64,000 nt of DNA from Cycas panzhihuaensis (Eukaryota > Cycadophyta). Within the stretch, counting starts at the first letter, position 1; each line of letters begins with the position of its first letter. Location of the stretch: NCBI GenBank assembly GCA_023213395.1, contig CM041465.1:173297741-173361740 (forward strand). Reading direction: 5' to 3'. The position numbers and the translations under genes are program-made. The notes under the pieces are model-generated. The model had not been told where the DNA came from, ran no database searches, and saw only the letters and a program-made list of their open reading frames with translations. Of the stretch, positions 22,910 through 34,941 are shown piece after piece.

Positions 22910-23165
22910 GATCGTACTTGCAGCTACAATTTGAACTCTAATTGCACTTATGGTCTTACTCAGGCTGTAATTTGATCTTTGGTCGCACTTCCAGTCGTAC
23001 TCAAGCCACGAATTGATCTCTGGTCACACTTCTAGTTGTACTTAGACTGCAATCTAAAATCTTATCGTACTTCAGGCTGCACTTCTGACTACAATCTAGA
23101 GTCTAATCATACCTTAGGTCGTACTTTTAACTGCAATTTGAAGTCTAATTGTACCTTTAACGTAT
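22910..23165. repeat. Degenerate 41-bp tandem repeat
   Basis: About six diverged copies. Two adjacent copies, starting at GTCTTACTCAGGC and GTCGTACTCAAGCC, are each exactly 41 bases long. The recurring motifs are (G)TCGTACT, CTGCAATTTGA and TCTAATCGCACTT. It lies between the integrase relic and the 3' ORF relic of K, where plant Tat-type elements are known to carry variable tandem repeats. Confidence 0.75.
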
Positions 23166-23224
23166 GGTTTAATACTTAGAATTCTACAATTCTATCTTTA
23201 TTGTATTTCTCCACACACAACGAA

Positions 23225-23941
23225 GAACTTATCAAGATTCATGTTCACGATATGAATGTAAGTCTAGTCCTTTTGTCAAAGAACTAAGAGCATAAGAAGT
23301 GTTGCTTGAAATGAAGAGGCAACTAACACTAGATAACAATACAAGGTGTGTACATTTAAGTCCCCTAAATGCCACTCTACTAGATGATCCAGTTGAATCA
23401 ATTTCTATCTTGTAGGCCATGGAGATGCCAAAGGTCAAATCAATTTATAGACCTAAGGGCAAGAAGAAGAAAAAGGCCCGTAAAAGGCAAATTAGTTTGT
23501 CGAGAAATGGAGAGGTGGGAGCATGCAAGAAAACTAGGTTGAAGCAACTTAAACATTGAAGAGAGCATTTATAATAGGTGTCACATGATATGATTCAACC
23601 AAGGTCACCAAGTCCCCCTCTTCTTCCAAGTGTTCCTGCCACTCAATCAAAAGTGCACATCATTCAAGACAAGTGCAAGTCATTATTAGTTGAAGGTACT
23701 CAACAAGAGGAGAAAGGAAGTAGCATAACCAAGAATATTATTCAAACTAGACAAGAAATTACACTACTAACTAACAATCACATAGTCTTGGACAAGTTTT
23801 AACCTCATGATAATCAACACAAAACACCATTTGAGCAGGGGGAAATCCCTATGAAGCACAATACTATATCACTAGAAGAAGGGGAAAGCCTTGAAAATTC
23901 TAATGTTCAACAAGAACGTCCATCCCCACCAATGACAAGAT
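23225..23941 (+). pseudogene. K 3' ORF relic, piece 1
   Basis: One frame is usable from about 23265 with few stops: LLEMKRQLTLDNNTRCVHL, a basic run RPKGKKKKKARKRQ, then after stops near 23560 the open stretch 23578-23802 with PRSPSPPLLPSVPATQ. It continues to PSPPMTR at the G insertion. I do not recognise the product. The lysine/arginine run could be a nuclear signal or nucleic-acid-binding tail. The same frame resumes beyond G at 50282. It could be a third ORF of a gypsy element or a captured gene. Confidence 0.5.
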
Positions 23942-24218
23942 TGTTATGAACTAACACATTAGCTATGAAAGGACACTTCTATTCATTGGTATTTATTATC
24001 TTTTTTGCATGGGCTTGAGCATTATCAAAAGAATCTTGGACAATTAGATATCAATTGCAGGCAATGGCACCTACTAGGGGCATCCTCACTTCATAGAGGG
24101 TGAGCACTCATTATTTACTCATTTCTCAATATTTTCTTGCTATTATTAATATTATATATGATATTTTGTGAATAATCTACTGTTGGGAAAGCTATGGAAC
24201 CCCAGAGGGTTTGTATCA
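23942..24218 (+). repeat. 5' LTR of G
   Basis: 277 bases, TGTTATGAACTAAC to TTTGTATCA, pairing with 49995-50276. Confidence 0.85.
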
Positions 24219-24220
24219 AG

Positions 24221-24234
24221 TGGTATCAAAGGCC
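24221..24234 (+). promoter_or_regulatory. Primer binding site of G
   Basis: TGGTATCAAAGGCC two bases after the LTR. Its first part fits the initiator-Met tRNA complement. Confidence 0.65.
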
Positions 24235-24961
24235 AAGGCACATCTCTAAAACACGTTGGGCATTTTGGGAAGGTGTGGGCACTTTAGAACTTGCGAGTTT
24301 CTGCCTGGAGGGCGTGGTATGTGTACAATAACATGGGTAAAACATAGGCACTACAAAAAGGTGTTTTTCAGTCCCTACGTTATGAGGAGTTACTTGGAAG
24401 ACCTCTGAAACAAAAAAGGAACCATCAAAGGGGCACTGAGCCAAAGTACATGTAATGCAAAAATTGTAATCTTAATCGAGTGTAGGGAGGATGCCCCATA
24501 GTGGGTAAATTTGTGGTTGCATTGCTCAACTAACCCATGGAAAATACACAGCCAAATTCATATGCCAGGTCGTCAGAAATCAATGCATAGCTCTGTCGTC
24601 ATCATTAAGGAGAAAAAAATAAAAAATTAAACATTTTCTAAGGTTTTAAAAAAATAAAATTTGATTGAAAAATATTTTTGAGTTTGCCCCCAACTGTGAA
24701 GCCTCAATCATATGAGAGATTGCAGGTGCTCAAATGTCATAACGAAAGGGACTTAAGAAGTCAATTTCTCAGCCCTTTGTTTAACTTTTTGTACCTATCT
24801 ATGTTCCTATTGTGATATCCTTTCACTACAAGCTCAAAATTCAGTGTTGTTTGTGTCATTGGAATCTACACTCCTGACACCTTTGAACTGGATATATGCA
24901 TGACTCCTGTTGGAGCTATGTAGCCTTAGATTGTAATTCTTGAAGTTGATTGAAGGGTTTG
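24235..24961 (+). other. G leader
   Basis: No gene seen. The leader resumes after X at 28534 and leads to Gag near 28690. Confidence 0.5.
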
Positions 24962-25295
24962 TGTTAAAAAAAGATATGCATTATAACATAACATGCAACA
25001 ACATGAGGTGATTAAAAATACAACTATAAAAGAATCAAAGAATGAAGGATGTACAAATACATAAGACAATAAAGCTTGTGGAAAATGATCATCTTCATTA
25101 GGTATAAATACATACTTATAGTACATAAACACCTCATGGTTGACCAATCACATGAGAGAACCATTATGTCTACCACTAAGATGATACATGAACATGGGTG
25201 CACATGCACTCACCTTAATGGCAAAATATAATTTTACATGAAAGAGTTAGGGGGACACCTTAACATTAACCCATCATTAAACATTACTTCTAACA
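24962..25295 (-). repeat. 3' LTR of X
   Basis: Plus-strand text starts TGTTAAAAAAAGATATGC and ends CTTCTAACA. The C-run immediately to the right is the polypurine tract read on the minus strand. Confidence 0.8.
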
Positions 25296-26555
25296 CCCCC
25301 CCATAATGTTTAATGTCACATCACACACTATACCCTTTGTCTTAAAAATCACACTAAGACAAGCACCACAATTGCCTCCTTCTTCAGAATATGTTGGATC
25401 AAATGGGGAACATCTCCAACTTGTACAAGTTGTATTTCCAAGCTGCTCAACATTATCAAATGTTGTTGACATCCATATAAACAAAGCTCCATCTACTAAA
25501 CCGCATGGATAACCAACTGTTGCAATAGAAACCTCCTTTAGATACATGGTTCTGCCAGTATCTATCAACAACAATCCGAGAACAAGCCAAACTACCCAGT
25601 TAGCCGAATGTGTTGAGTACCAAACAAAGTAACTTCCTCTCACTAAAGCTTCCACAAGTGGTCCCTTTAGTCTCTATAATATGTGGAAACATTGTATTGA
25701 AGCCTCGATAAATGGTCCCTTCATATCTATTCCCAAAATCCTTTAAATACAGTCGCCATACGACTTACAAGGACTAGCAATAAACAAACAAACATAAGAT
25801 GTGACTAATAAAATTCATTAAATAACTCTCTAAAATATATCAAGTGAATATTTTTCCATCTTTAACTCAACAGATCTCCATGATGCGAGCTCTAAAATAT
25901 ATCAAGTGACCAGTCGATGTGTTTGTCTCTAAAACCTCTTTCCAACACAACCGACGACACTAGATTCTAGCCCCAAACAAAAGAGTTATGCCCCAAAGAG
26001 TGATAGTGCCTCATAAAAAATTAAAATTTCATTAAAAAAATTACTAAAGTACCTTTTTCATTTAGCCCTTTAGTCATTTGATTTGCCCATGTAACCATCC
26101 AACTTTGTAAAGGGGCTTAGGTAGACTCCATTCAATTATTCAATCCAATGTTATTTTATGTGACCATTACCAAATTTTTTTATACTAAGGTCAAAATCTC
26201 GCCTCTTCACGCGCAAATCAAGCGACAAATAGGGCAACAAACTAGATCGAATCAATCAAACGATGATCACATTTCTTCATTACATCAATCTAAGACCAAC
26301 CAAAATCACTTGAATCCTCCCGTTGAGATCATATATGCTCCTCTACGGCTACATGTGAATTCTTATGGCTAGGCATAAGCGGCCCTCTCTTGTGGCTCTA
26401 CTTGTTTCATTCTTTGGTGGCCAAACATTCATGCAAAGTTTTCATTCATTCCACAACAGAGCCTTTCCACCTATAGGACCTCTTTCATGCAGTTCTTCTC
26501 ACAGGGATTCCAACAGTTGAGTGCAAGGATTTAATTATCTATGTGTTAAAATATT
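25296..26555 (-). other. X interior, left section
   Basis: A 121-codon minus-strand stretch (25290-25655) begins MEALVRGSYFVWYSTHS and is rich in Trp and Cys, but matches no retroelement domain I know. It ends in the purine tract itself, so it is probably chance. The rest shows nothing. Confidence 0.35.
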
Positions 26556-27035
26556 GCTCTGATGCCATGTTAAAATATATAATAGTAGAATTGACTCATG
26601 AGATATATAAACAAGTAAATGTATCAACATATAAAGTAAACATCAAACATGCAAAACATTCATAAGTATCAATTATGCATAAACATCACCACAAGACAAA
26701 GACGCCAAGATTTATACGTGGAAAACCCAATGTGCGAAAAACCATGGAAGAAGGTGGAGTTTGGACTCCTCTTATGATCATAATGATTACATCTCAATGT
26801 CTTCAACCTTTCTCATACTTTCTCAAGTTCTCAAGTGATGTGTGTGCATATTTATAATATGATGCACATCATGAGTAGCCTATGATGTGCCATGAGCCTT
26901 TACATCATCCAGTAGTGTGATTACATATATATGTGTGCATCTCACACATCTCGATGTATGTGAATGGTGAGAAGGTGTATGTGTACATCATATACATTAA
27001 ACATTACACATATGTGATTATCATATGTTCTAACA
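26556..27035 (-). repeat. Second LTR type (Y) with primer site inside X
   Basis: On the minus strand this reads TGTTAGAACATATG to ATATTTTAACA (26568-27035), followed by TGGCATCAGAGC (26556-26567), one base from the initiator-Met primer site. TATAAATA occurs near 26848-26855 on the minus strand. No second copy lies in the window, so it is a truncated element or was built into X. Confidence 0.65.
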
Positions 27036-28174
27036 CTATGGCATGTAACATCTCAGCCTTATTTCACAAAGTCTCTTTTCATGCAATCTCCTCTTCAACA
27101 AGCAATTCTCCCATCTATGCTCTTTTCTTTTAATAGCTTTATTCTACAGCTGGCTCTAATCTTCGAGCAATCTCCTCTATTCATGTTTTCTGTTTCTTCA
27201 TATCCATGACTGCGAGTGAACAATCTTAGTTGGGCATTGGTTTGCTTCTCATCTCCACAAACACACAAGACTTCTTCCATGGCAACATAGTGCCCTCATC
27301 TATGCCTATAACGAAGGCATGCGAATCCTCTTTTCTCCCTCTCTATGATCAACATCTCCCACCCACGACTAGCAAGGTGTCACTCTACTTTAATTTCCTT
27401 CTTCCATCCCCTACTTAGGATTAGAAGGCCTATCAGGTCCATGCCCAGCAACACTAGTTTCCCTGACGGTCACACAGCTCGAGCTGAACCAAAATGATGA
27501 AAGTAAAATCACTACCACACAGACACGATGAACATGCAGACAGAGGCAAACACACTAAATGAACAATGCTGAAACAAATAAAAGATCAAGGCATAATAGG
27601 GACACTTTTCGCAGTTCACAACTTTAGCTAGGCACAATATACATAGACGAGCAAATAATTTCTCCAACAAAAAGACAAATTCTTCTCTCACCTTTCACTC
27701 TTACCATTAGGTTTTCACCGAACTTCGAACCTGTTCCTCTCAACCCACTGGTTGTATGTCTGTTTCGCCACTAATTGGCACAACTCATCCTCTTCTTCCT
27801 CCCACTTTGAACTCGCAAGCCACTCTGCCCAAACTCAACAAGCTCTGCACGACCAACATTAAGCACACTGCCCAAGTCCAACGCCACGTCATTACTTCGC
27901 CACTTTGATCAAATCCACCACTCAAATTTGATAGCAACAACATCTCCCAGATCGAGCCCATGACACTCAGCATAAATCCACCAAGAAACTACTCAGTGAA
28001 TCCTTCTTTCTAATAATATCTCGCACAATTGGGTCAATGCCTCAATCTCTTCGACATAACCTTTACACTAAGCTTTTTTGAAATCTTGATTGAAGTCCCG
28101 TGCATGAGGTCTCTTCAATCTTCTAACCCTAACCCACTCTTTGATTTGCTACACAGGATCAATCACACCAACCT
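27036..28174 (-). other. X interior, right section
   Basis: Follows the X primer site in the minus direction. Only short open stretches occur (27785-27973) and no Gag-like motif. Probably an untranslated leader. Confidence 0.4.
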
Positions 28175-28186
28175 ACCCTGATACCA

Positions 28187-28528
28187 TGTTAAAAAAAGAT
28201 ATGCATTATAACATAACATGCAACAACATGAGGTGATTAAAGATATAACTATAAAAGAATCAAAGACTGAAGTATGCACAAATATATATGACAATAAAGC
28301 TTATAGAAAATGATTATCTTCAATTATTGCATTAGATATGAATACATAATTATGGTACACAGTTACCTCATGGTTGACTAATCACATGAGAGAACCATTA
28401 TGTCCACCACTGAGATGATACATGGACACGTGTGCACATGCACACACCTTAATGGCATAATATAATATTACATGAGAGAATTAGGAGACACCTTAACATT
28501 AACCCATCCTTAAACATTACTTCTAACA
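28187..28528 (-). repeat. 5' LTR of X
   Basis: 342 bases matching 24962-25295. The adjacent CTGATACCA at its left edge is the primer site on the minus strand. Confidence 0.8.
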
Positions 28529-28689
28529 GTTTTAAGGAGCTTTTATAGGATTGAGTAGTCAACCTTCAAATGATTAAAATTTCACCATACAAAGCTCGAT
28601 TTCTATAATTCTTTTTGTCTTTTTTTTTTGCATATATTTTTGAGATCTTCACATCTATGTACAAATTTGCAAGGAAAACAAGTAGCAAG

Positions 28690-29861
28690 AGGCTATTTTG
28701 GAGTTCCATTTAGGGGCTAGTGCTCAAAAGCCAGAGAAAAGTCCACCTCAACGAATGCACAATGCTCCTCCTCCTCAAAGAGACATGACACAAAAATATG
28801 ATGCTAAACAAGCCAAAGAGCTCCAACAAACTTCACATGTAGCAATATTGTTTCAAGACTCCATAAGGATGCTACAAGATGGTGAATAAACTCACAAAAG
28901 ACTTTGTCATTATAGCAGATGGGATGGATAAAGCCCTTCACCTTAAAAATTAGGAATACACATTGGGAGGAGATCAGAGACTATCAAGAAAGAGTCCCCA
29001 CCAAAGGAATAGAAGGCTCAATCATTAAGAACATGAAGGTTCATCTAAAGTTTTTTGATCCAAATAAAAATCAGGACATGCAAGCATGGTTAGTTGAGAT
29101 ACAAAGATATTCTGACATCCATCCCCCTTTTGATAAAGATAAAATCCTTTTTACATCCTTGCATTTGAGCAATAGAGCATTACATTAGTTCCCATGGTAG
29201 TGCAACGATTATGAGAATATGCCGAATTTCAACTGGGCTTTCTTCAAACTTGCAATTTGTGAGTAGTATGGAGATACATGGGCCTGAGATTTCTATTCAA
29301 GACTCCACAAACTATAACAAATCGGGATGATACAACAATGCACGAAGGAATTCCAGAACCTACAGAGCAAGCTACCTGACTAAATAAGTGATAAGGTTCT
29401 ACTAGAAACACATATAGGAGGCTTGAAGGAAAGCATTCAGTTTAGTCTTAAATCCTTAATGATTGCCAACCTCCTATAAGCAAATGGTTCAATCCTGTAA
29501 TGTTGAAGTTGAACTACAAGCAATCCTTAAAATGTTGCAACTAAGAAGGAACGACATGAAATACAGAAATACCTTACAGGCGATCCCCACATCACAGGTC
29601 CTAGTACTCGTCCAAAAAGCAAGTGTTACATTGAGAGCAGAACATCTTAAACAAGGCACATGTTTCAAATGCAAGCAAAAATGGAGCAAGGATAACTCAT
29701 ATCCCCTAGACAACCCACCCAAAAAATTATATACAATGAAAAATGATCAGCACCTAGCAGAAGAGGAAGTTGTGGACCTAACCTCTAATGATAAACTAAT
29801 CATTGAGGGCTTGGCTTTAGAGGAAGAAGAAGACACCTCAGGCATCGAAATCTCTTTATAA
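28690..29861 (+). pseudogene. G Gag relic
   Basis: An open stretch at 28919-29188 encodes KVHLKFFDPNKNQDMQAWL and DKILFTSLHLSNRALH, the Ty3 Gag core, with a stop where the conserved aromatic pair follows. Frame changes lead to 29463-29861, which has a zinc-knuckle remnant CFKCKQKWSKDNSYPL whose His/Cys are lost. An acidic segment IIEGLALEEEEDTSGIEISL follows, as is usual before the protease in chromoviruses. Confidence 0.75.
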
Positions 29862-30576
29862 ACCATAACTAAGGGCCTCATGTCACCCTAGACTTTACGT
29901 CTTGAAGGAACAATTAAAAACACTAAGGCAATAGTCCTAATCGATGATAGAAGCACCCATAATTTTATTAACTAGCGGACAGCTAAGCAAGCATGACTAC
30001 ACATCACACTTCTTAAGCAATTCTAGGTAGCCACAATCAAAGTGAAGACAATGCCATGCAATGGTGTGTGTCCAAAGATCTCCCTAGCAATGTCTAATTA
30101 CTTACTATGGTCCTCAATATTTGCAATGCTAATAGGAGGGGTTGATGTCGACTACATGTGCAATGCTTAAGGACTCTGGGCTCGATTGTGATGAATTATA
30201 ACAAGCTATTTATGAAATTCTAGAAGAAGGACAAGAAATATATGTTGTAGGGCCCACCCATGCCACCTAACTCGCAAGTTTCACCTCATCAAATGGAAAA
30301 AGAAATATTAAAGAAGCATTAGGATTGATCATTAGTTGCTATGCTATCTCAATGCCAAAAGAGGTGGAGGTCCACCTCAATATGAAACTAATGTTACAAG
30401 AATTTACAAAGATTTTCAAGGAACTCTCAAAACATCTACCTTTTGAAAGAGGGATGGAACATGTCATAGAGTCACAATGAAGGATAGCTCCTATTAATGT
30501 GCGCCCATACTATCATGCTCACCATCACAAAGTAGTAATAGAAAAGTTCACACACAAACTACTTGAGTAGGGAGCA
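29862..30576 (+). pseudogene. G protease and start of RT
   Basis: The protease motif reads VLIDDRSTHNFIN near 29936, where the family has LIDSGSTHNFI, so the active-site SG is changed to DR. RT begins with HLPFERGMEHVIE near 30432 and RPYYHAHHHKVVIEKF, including the usual linker into the RT fingers. It stops at 30576 where T is inserted (target GAGCA at 30572-30576). Confidence 0.8.
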
Positions 30577-30782
30577 TGTAACAAAACCTTGATGAGGAAT
30601 AAATTCACTCTCTTAATATTCTTTATTGATGATTCGTTACATATATATACAAATACAAGGTGGGTACAAATGGCAACCGCTCAACCATGTGATGCCACTT
30701 GTCAACTTAAGAAAGGAGGAGAAAGTGGTACATGACCCTTACATTAAATATTATAACCTAAGGTAAAACATTACCTTTTACA
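30577..30782 (-). repeat. 3' LTR of T
   Basis: 206 bases, TGTAACAAAACC to CCTTTTACA on the plus strand. CCCCCTCTTAATG to its right is the purine tract on the minus strand. Confidence 0.93.
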
Positions 30783-31125
30783 CCCCCTCTTAATGTTTTA
30801 CCTATCTTAACCCTAGTAGGCTTCTGAAGACACTGAATTTCTCTTTTCCAAGAGGTTTAGTGAGCATATCAGCAATTTGATCTTCTAACGGACAATGCTG
30901 AAGTTCGATTTCTCTATTCTGTACCTTTTCCCTGATAAAATGATGATGTACCTCGATATGCTTTGTTCTGGCATGTAATACGTGATTCTTCGTCATTGTT
31001 ATGGTGCTTTGATTGTCACAAAATATTCGAGTAGACATTGTTTGTTCTTCTCCTAGTTCTTTCAGTAGTTGTCTAATCCATATTCTTTCACAAGCGGTGT
31101 TGGATCACGACTTGTATTCTCGCTT
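30783..31125 (-). pseudogene. T RNase H tail
   Basis: On the minus strand 31038-30802 is open: IFCDNQSTITMTKNH, HARTKHIEVHHHFIREKV and ADMLTKPLGKEKF. It is separated from the RT/RNase H frame by stops near 31110-31125 and a local frame shift. It degrades the RNA strand of the hybrid during reverse transcription. Confidence 0.88.
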
Positions 31126-32511
31126 CTATTGAGGACAATGCAAATCCGAATCGCTTTTTACCGCTCCAGAGATCAAGGATTTTCCAAGGAAGAAGCAATA
31201 CCCTGATGTTGACTTTCTATCTATTTTGTCTCTAGCCCAGTCTGAATCGCAGAGACCTATTAATTGTGTATTGTTTTCTTTATCATATCTCAGGCCAAGA
31301 TTCATGGTTCCTTCCAAGTAACGCAAGATTCTTTTTGCAGCATTCCAATGTGGGATTTTAGGATTTTCCATGAATCTGGAAATCAACCCTACAGCATATG
31401 ATATGTCTGGTCGTGTGGTTGTGAGATAGATTAAGCTTCCAACTAGTTGTCTGTATTGTGTGGCATCGATTGAAGCTGCATCCTGTTCTGTATTCAACAC
31501 ATTCCCTGTTTCCATTGGTGTTCTGACACTATTACAATTCTCCATTCCAAACTTGGTCAGCAAGTTCTTTACATACTTTGTTTGTGAGAGAGTAATGGAA
31601 GAATTGTTTTGTTTAACTTCTATTCCAAGGTAATAATGCAACATTCCTAAATCTGTCATTTCAAATACCTTTTCAAACTTATCTTTAATGAATGCTATTG
31701 AATTTTTGTCATCTCCAGTAATCAGCATGTCGTCCACATACACTACAACAATGGAGATTGATCCTGAATTACCTTTTACATACAGACTATGATCAGATTC
31801 ACATCGATGAAAGCCTTTTTCTATTAAATATGAATCTAATTTAACATACCAAGCTCTTGGAGCTTGTTTAAGCCCATATAGTGCCTTCTTCAATTTGCAA
31901 ACCATATTTTCTTGTCCCGGTTTTATGTGTCCTTCTGGTTGATACATATACACCTCTTCTTGTAGGTCTCCATTCAAGAACGCACTTTTGACGTCCATTT
32001 GATAGATTTCTCAACCCTTTTGAGCAGTAAGAGCAATCATTGTTCTTATTGTGTTCAATTTTGCCACTGGTGAAAATGTTTCTTCATAATCGATTCCTGT
32101 TGTTTGAGTATAGCCTTTTGCTACCAGTCTGGCCTTGTATTTTTCTACTTCTCCATTTGGCTTCTCTTTTATCTTGTATACCCATTTGCAGTTTACAATG
32201 GGTTTATCTTATGGAACTGGGACAAGGTCCCATGTCTTGTTCTTTTGTATGGCTTCAATTTCAACACCCATCGCAATTCTCCAATTTTGAAAGCTACTGG
32301 CTTCTTTATAAGAGTTTGGTTCAATGGAACAAAGCAATGCCTGAGGTTTCTGTGATCTTGTTCGATGTTCAAATATATCTCCTTTTATTTCTTCAAGAGT
32401 TTTAAGATACCACCTTGGTACTCTTTTTGAGGTGCATTCTTATAACGATTTTTCTTCATCTCTGGAATTAGAGTTGTTGTCTGACTAGAGGTTGCAACTA
32501 CTGGTTAGTTG
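31126..32511 (-). pseudogene. T reverse transcriptase and RNase H core
   Basis: The frame 31998-31126 (290 codons) starts at [15 protein letters not shown] and contains [16 protein letters not shown]. The intact active site [11 protein letters not shown] lies near 31740-31708. [20 protein letters not shown] follows, then RNase [22 protein letters not shown]. The N-terminal RT (CKWVYKIKEKP type, YKARLVAKGYTQ) lies at 32190-32010 with a stop just before MDVKSAF. The linker from the integrase region, with KNRYKNAP and PRWYLKT, runs 32511-32390. Confidence 0.88.
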
Positions 32512-33933
32512 CTAATCTGGATTCTCATTTTCTGAAGAATCTTCTCCTGTCTCAATTCTTTCTGAGGTTATATCTGACTTGTCTTCCAACTGGTTAGGAC
32601 ATATATCCGAATGATCTTCATCGATCTGCACTGCTATATCAATATTTTCCTTTTTCTCATCAAAAATTACATCCCTACTGACATACAACTTATCTGTTTT
32701 TGGATCCATGCACCTGTAGGCCTTTGAATGGTTGCTATATCCAACCATTATGCATTCTATGCTTTTATTGTCTAATTTGGCTCTTTTCTTATCTGGAATA
32801 TGAACATAAACCTTGCAGCCAAATATTTTTAAATGGCTTACATCAGGTTTGTGTCCTGACCATACTTCTTCAGGAGTTATATTGTCTAAGGACTGAGTAG
32901 GGCTTCTGTTGATCAAATATGCAGTTGCATGTACAACTTCTGCCCAATATTTCTTTGCTAAATCTCTATTATTTAGCATGCAACGAGCCATTTCTACAAC
33001 TGTTCTGTTCATTCTTTCTGCAACTCCATTGGGTTGAGGTGTATAAGGAGTTGTGAGCTATCTTTGAATTCCATGTATTTTGCAGAAATGAATGAATTCA
33101 TTGGACATAAACTCTCCACCTCTATCTGAACGAACATATTTGATCTTTTGACCACTTTCCAATTCACTTGCAACTTTAAATTCTTTAAAATATCCAAATG
33201 TTTCTGATTTGCTAGATAGAAAGTACACCCAAGTTTTCCTGGAAAAATCATCAATGAAGGTCAAGAAATACCTTGATCCATTTGTCGAGATGGGCATAAA
33301 CGGACCACATAGATCAGTGTGTATTAATTCCAATTTGCATTGTGCACGCCAAGTATTCTTTGAAAATGGAGTTCTGTGTTGTTTTCCCATCATACAACTT
33401 TTACATATAAAATGGTTAAATGAGATATCTGGCAGACCATTTACCATGTTATATTTTTTTAATCTTTCTAACCTATCATGAGAGATATGACCATACTTCA
33501 AATGCCAAATTTCACTATTATCAGTGCTATCTGCAGCAAAAGCTTTTACATCAGAAATCATTTTGGTGGGGCCTTTATCAGGGATTATAGGAGTTGAAAG
33601 GAGTTTATACAACCTATTGCATTTTTCTCCTTTAGCTATAACTGTCCCATTTCTTTTCATATCAAGAATATAATAATATCCATGTTCATCAAATATTGTT
33701 CTTAACTTTTTATCACTCAATTGTGAAACTGACAGGAGATTCTTTTTTATTCCAGGTACAAAAAGGACATTGCCAATACGTTGAATTTTTCCGTCGATGT
33801 ATATGGCGATTTGTCCTATTCCCCTTATGTGTAAGGGAAAATTATCTCCTAGCTCAACAGATGTGTTGCATTCATAAGGTTTGATGATTTCAAACCATTC
33901 TTTGCCTCCTGTCATATGATGTGAGGCACCCGA
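32512..33933 (-). pseudogene. T integrase with end of protease
   Basis: The frame 33915-33058 follows the protease signature DSGASHHMTGG (about 33937-33905). It includes the zinc region HLKYGHISHDRL and CKSCMMGKQH, then HTDLCGPF (first Asp) and RSDRGGEF (second Asp). A TAG at about 33058 interrupts, then NGVAERMNRTVVEMARCM (33035-32985) carries the catalytic Glu and 33012-32512 is open to the C-terminal KIFGCKVYVHIPDKKRAKL and CIMVGYSNHSKAYRC. All catalytic residues are present, so a single stop is the main damage. Confidence 0.9.
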
Positions 33934-34941
33934 GTCTATATACCAGTTCTCTATTGCGCTTGCATTGGCTACCAGGGTTGCAATAAAAGCAGTTTCAATT
34001 TCTTCTTCTAGTATGTCTTTTTCTTTGCTATAATTTTCGAATACTTGTTGTTTTCCTTTCTACAGTTTTGCACGTTTCTGGTAGCACTGATAGGGGTAAT
34101 GACCTATTTGGCCACAGTGATAATAAACATCAAAAGCTCTACAGTTACTTGAAAAGTGACCTGGTCTTCCGCAATTAAAACATACTCTGGCATCTCGAGG
34201 TGGATTGCTGACCATTCTTCCTCGTCCTCTTCCTTCCGTCCAACGTCCCCTGTGACTTGCTGGCGTTCTTCCTCTTGATCTGGGATTAAATTGTCCTCTT
34301 CCTCTGCCTCCTAACTAAAGTTTCAAAATGAGTGCACCTTCAATTTCTGACTCTTCTTTGTACCTTTGATTTCTTTGCTCTTGAGCATACATATGTCCTA
34401 TCAGAGTATCAAAAGACATTGTGGTTGTATGTCCTCCTCCTGTCAACATATTTACCATGTTATCAAAAGACTTTGGAAGTTTATTGAGCACCAGGTGAAT
34501 TAGTTATGTGTCTATTAACTTCTCTCCTACTGTGAGAAGGGCAGTTTTAATGCTAGTTAACTTGGTTAAGAAATCTGACATAGTTTGTCCCTCTCTCATT
34601 TTCAATTTATAAAGCTCTTCTCTTAATGCCACAATTCTAGCTTCATTTTTTCTACTAAACAATGAAGTCATAACTTGCCAAATTTCATTTGCATCTTCTA
34701 GACCATCTACATAAACTAATAATGAGTCAGAAATCGAGAGTTTAAGGACTAAAACAGCAACATTATTCCTTTCCTCCCAATTAGTCAAGGTTGTTACATC
34801 AGCAGGCTGTTTTTCAGCCCCAGTAGTGATTTTACAGGCTCGCTTTGCTCTCAACAACCCTTCAATTTTGATTCTCCATACACTAAAATTCATTTCGGTA
34901 AGTTCCTCACTTTCATTCAGCGAACCAACAGAGGAGGCCAT
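33934..34941 (-). pseudogene. T Gag and protease start
   Basis: Start ATG at 34941 (MASSVGSLNESEELTEMNF). Open to 34504, covering FSVWRIKIEGLLRAKR and ALREELYKLKMREGQTM. A TAA (GEKLIDT, then stop) breaks the frame. It continues with PKSFDNMVNML, an RG-rich stretch, and the zinc knuckle CFNCGRPGHFSSNC near 34182-34141 with a degenerate second knuckle. The protease DSGASHHMT (near 33935) is intact. Protease and Gag are translated as one polyprotein in copia elements. Confidence 0.85.

Larger units (their letters stand above)
24962..28528 (-). mobile_element. Element X: non-autonomous LTR element without gag or pol
   Basis: LTRs at 24962-25295 and 28187-28528 match closely. On the minus strand the right copy is the 5' LTR, with a primer-like site at 28175-28186 (TGGTATCAGGGT on the minus strand). 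A C-run (purine tract on the minus strand) adjoins the left copy. The flanks GTTTG and GTTTT agree at four of five bases. At 3.6 kb the interior has no retroviral domain. It carries a second, different LTR (26568-27035). Best described as a large non-autonomous derivative. Confidence 0.75.

Noticed and set aside
22910-23165. Regularly spaced repeat considered as a CRISPR-like array
   Set aside because: Repeats are head-to-tail and diverged, without unique spacers, and the context is a plant retroelement.
25290-25655. 121-codon minus-strand ORF beginning MEALVRGSYFVW
   Set aside because: It runs into the polypurine tract and LTR edge of X, has no recognisable domain and no support beyond length.
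32040-32405. Plus-strand ORF of 121 codons, plus others at 32700-32900 and 33209-33481
   Set aside because: They are antisense to the T integrase and RT frames, which have clear catalytic motifs.
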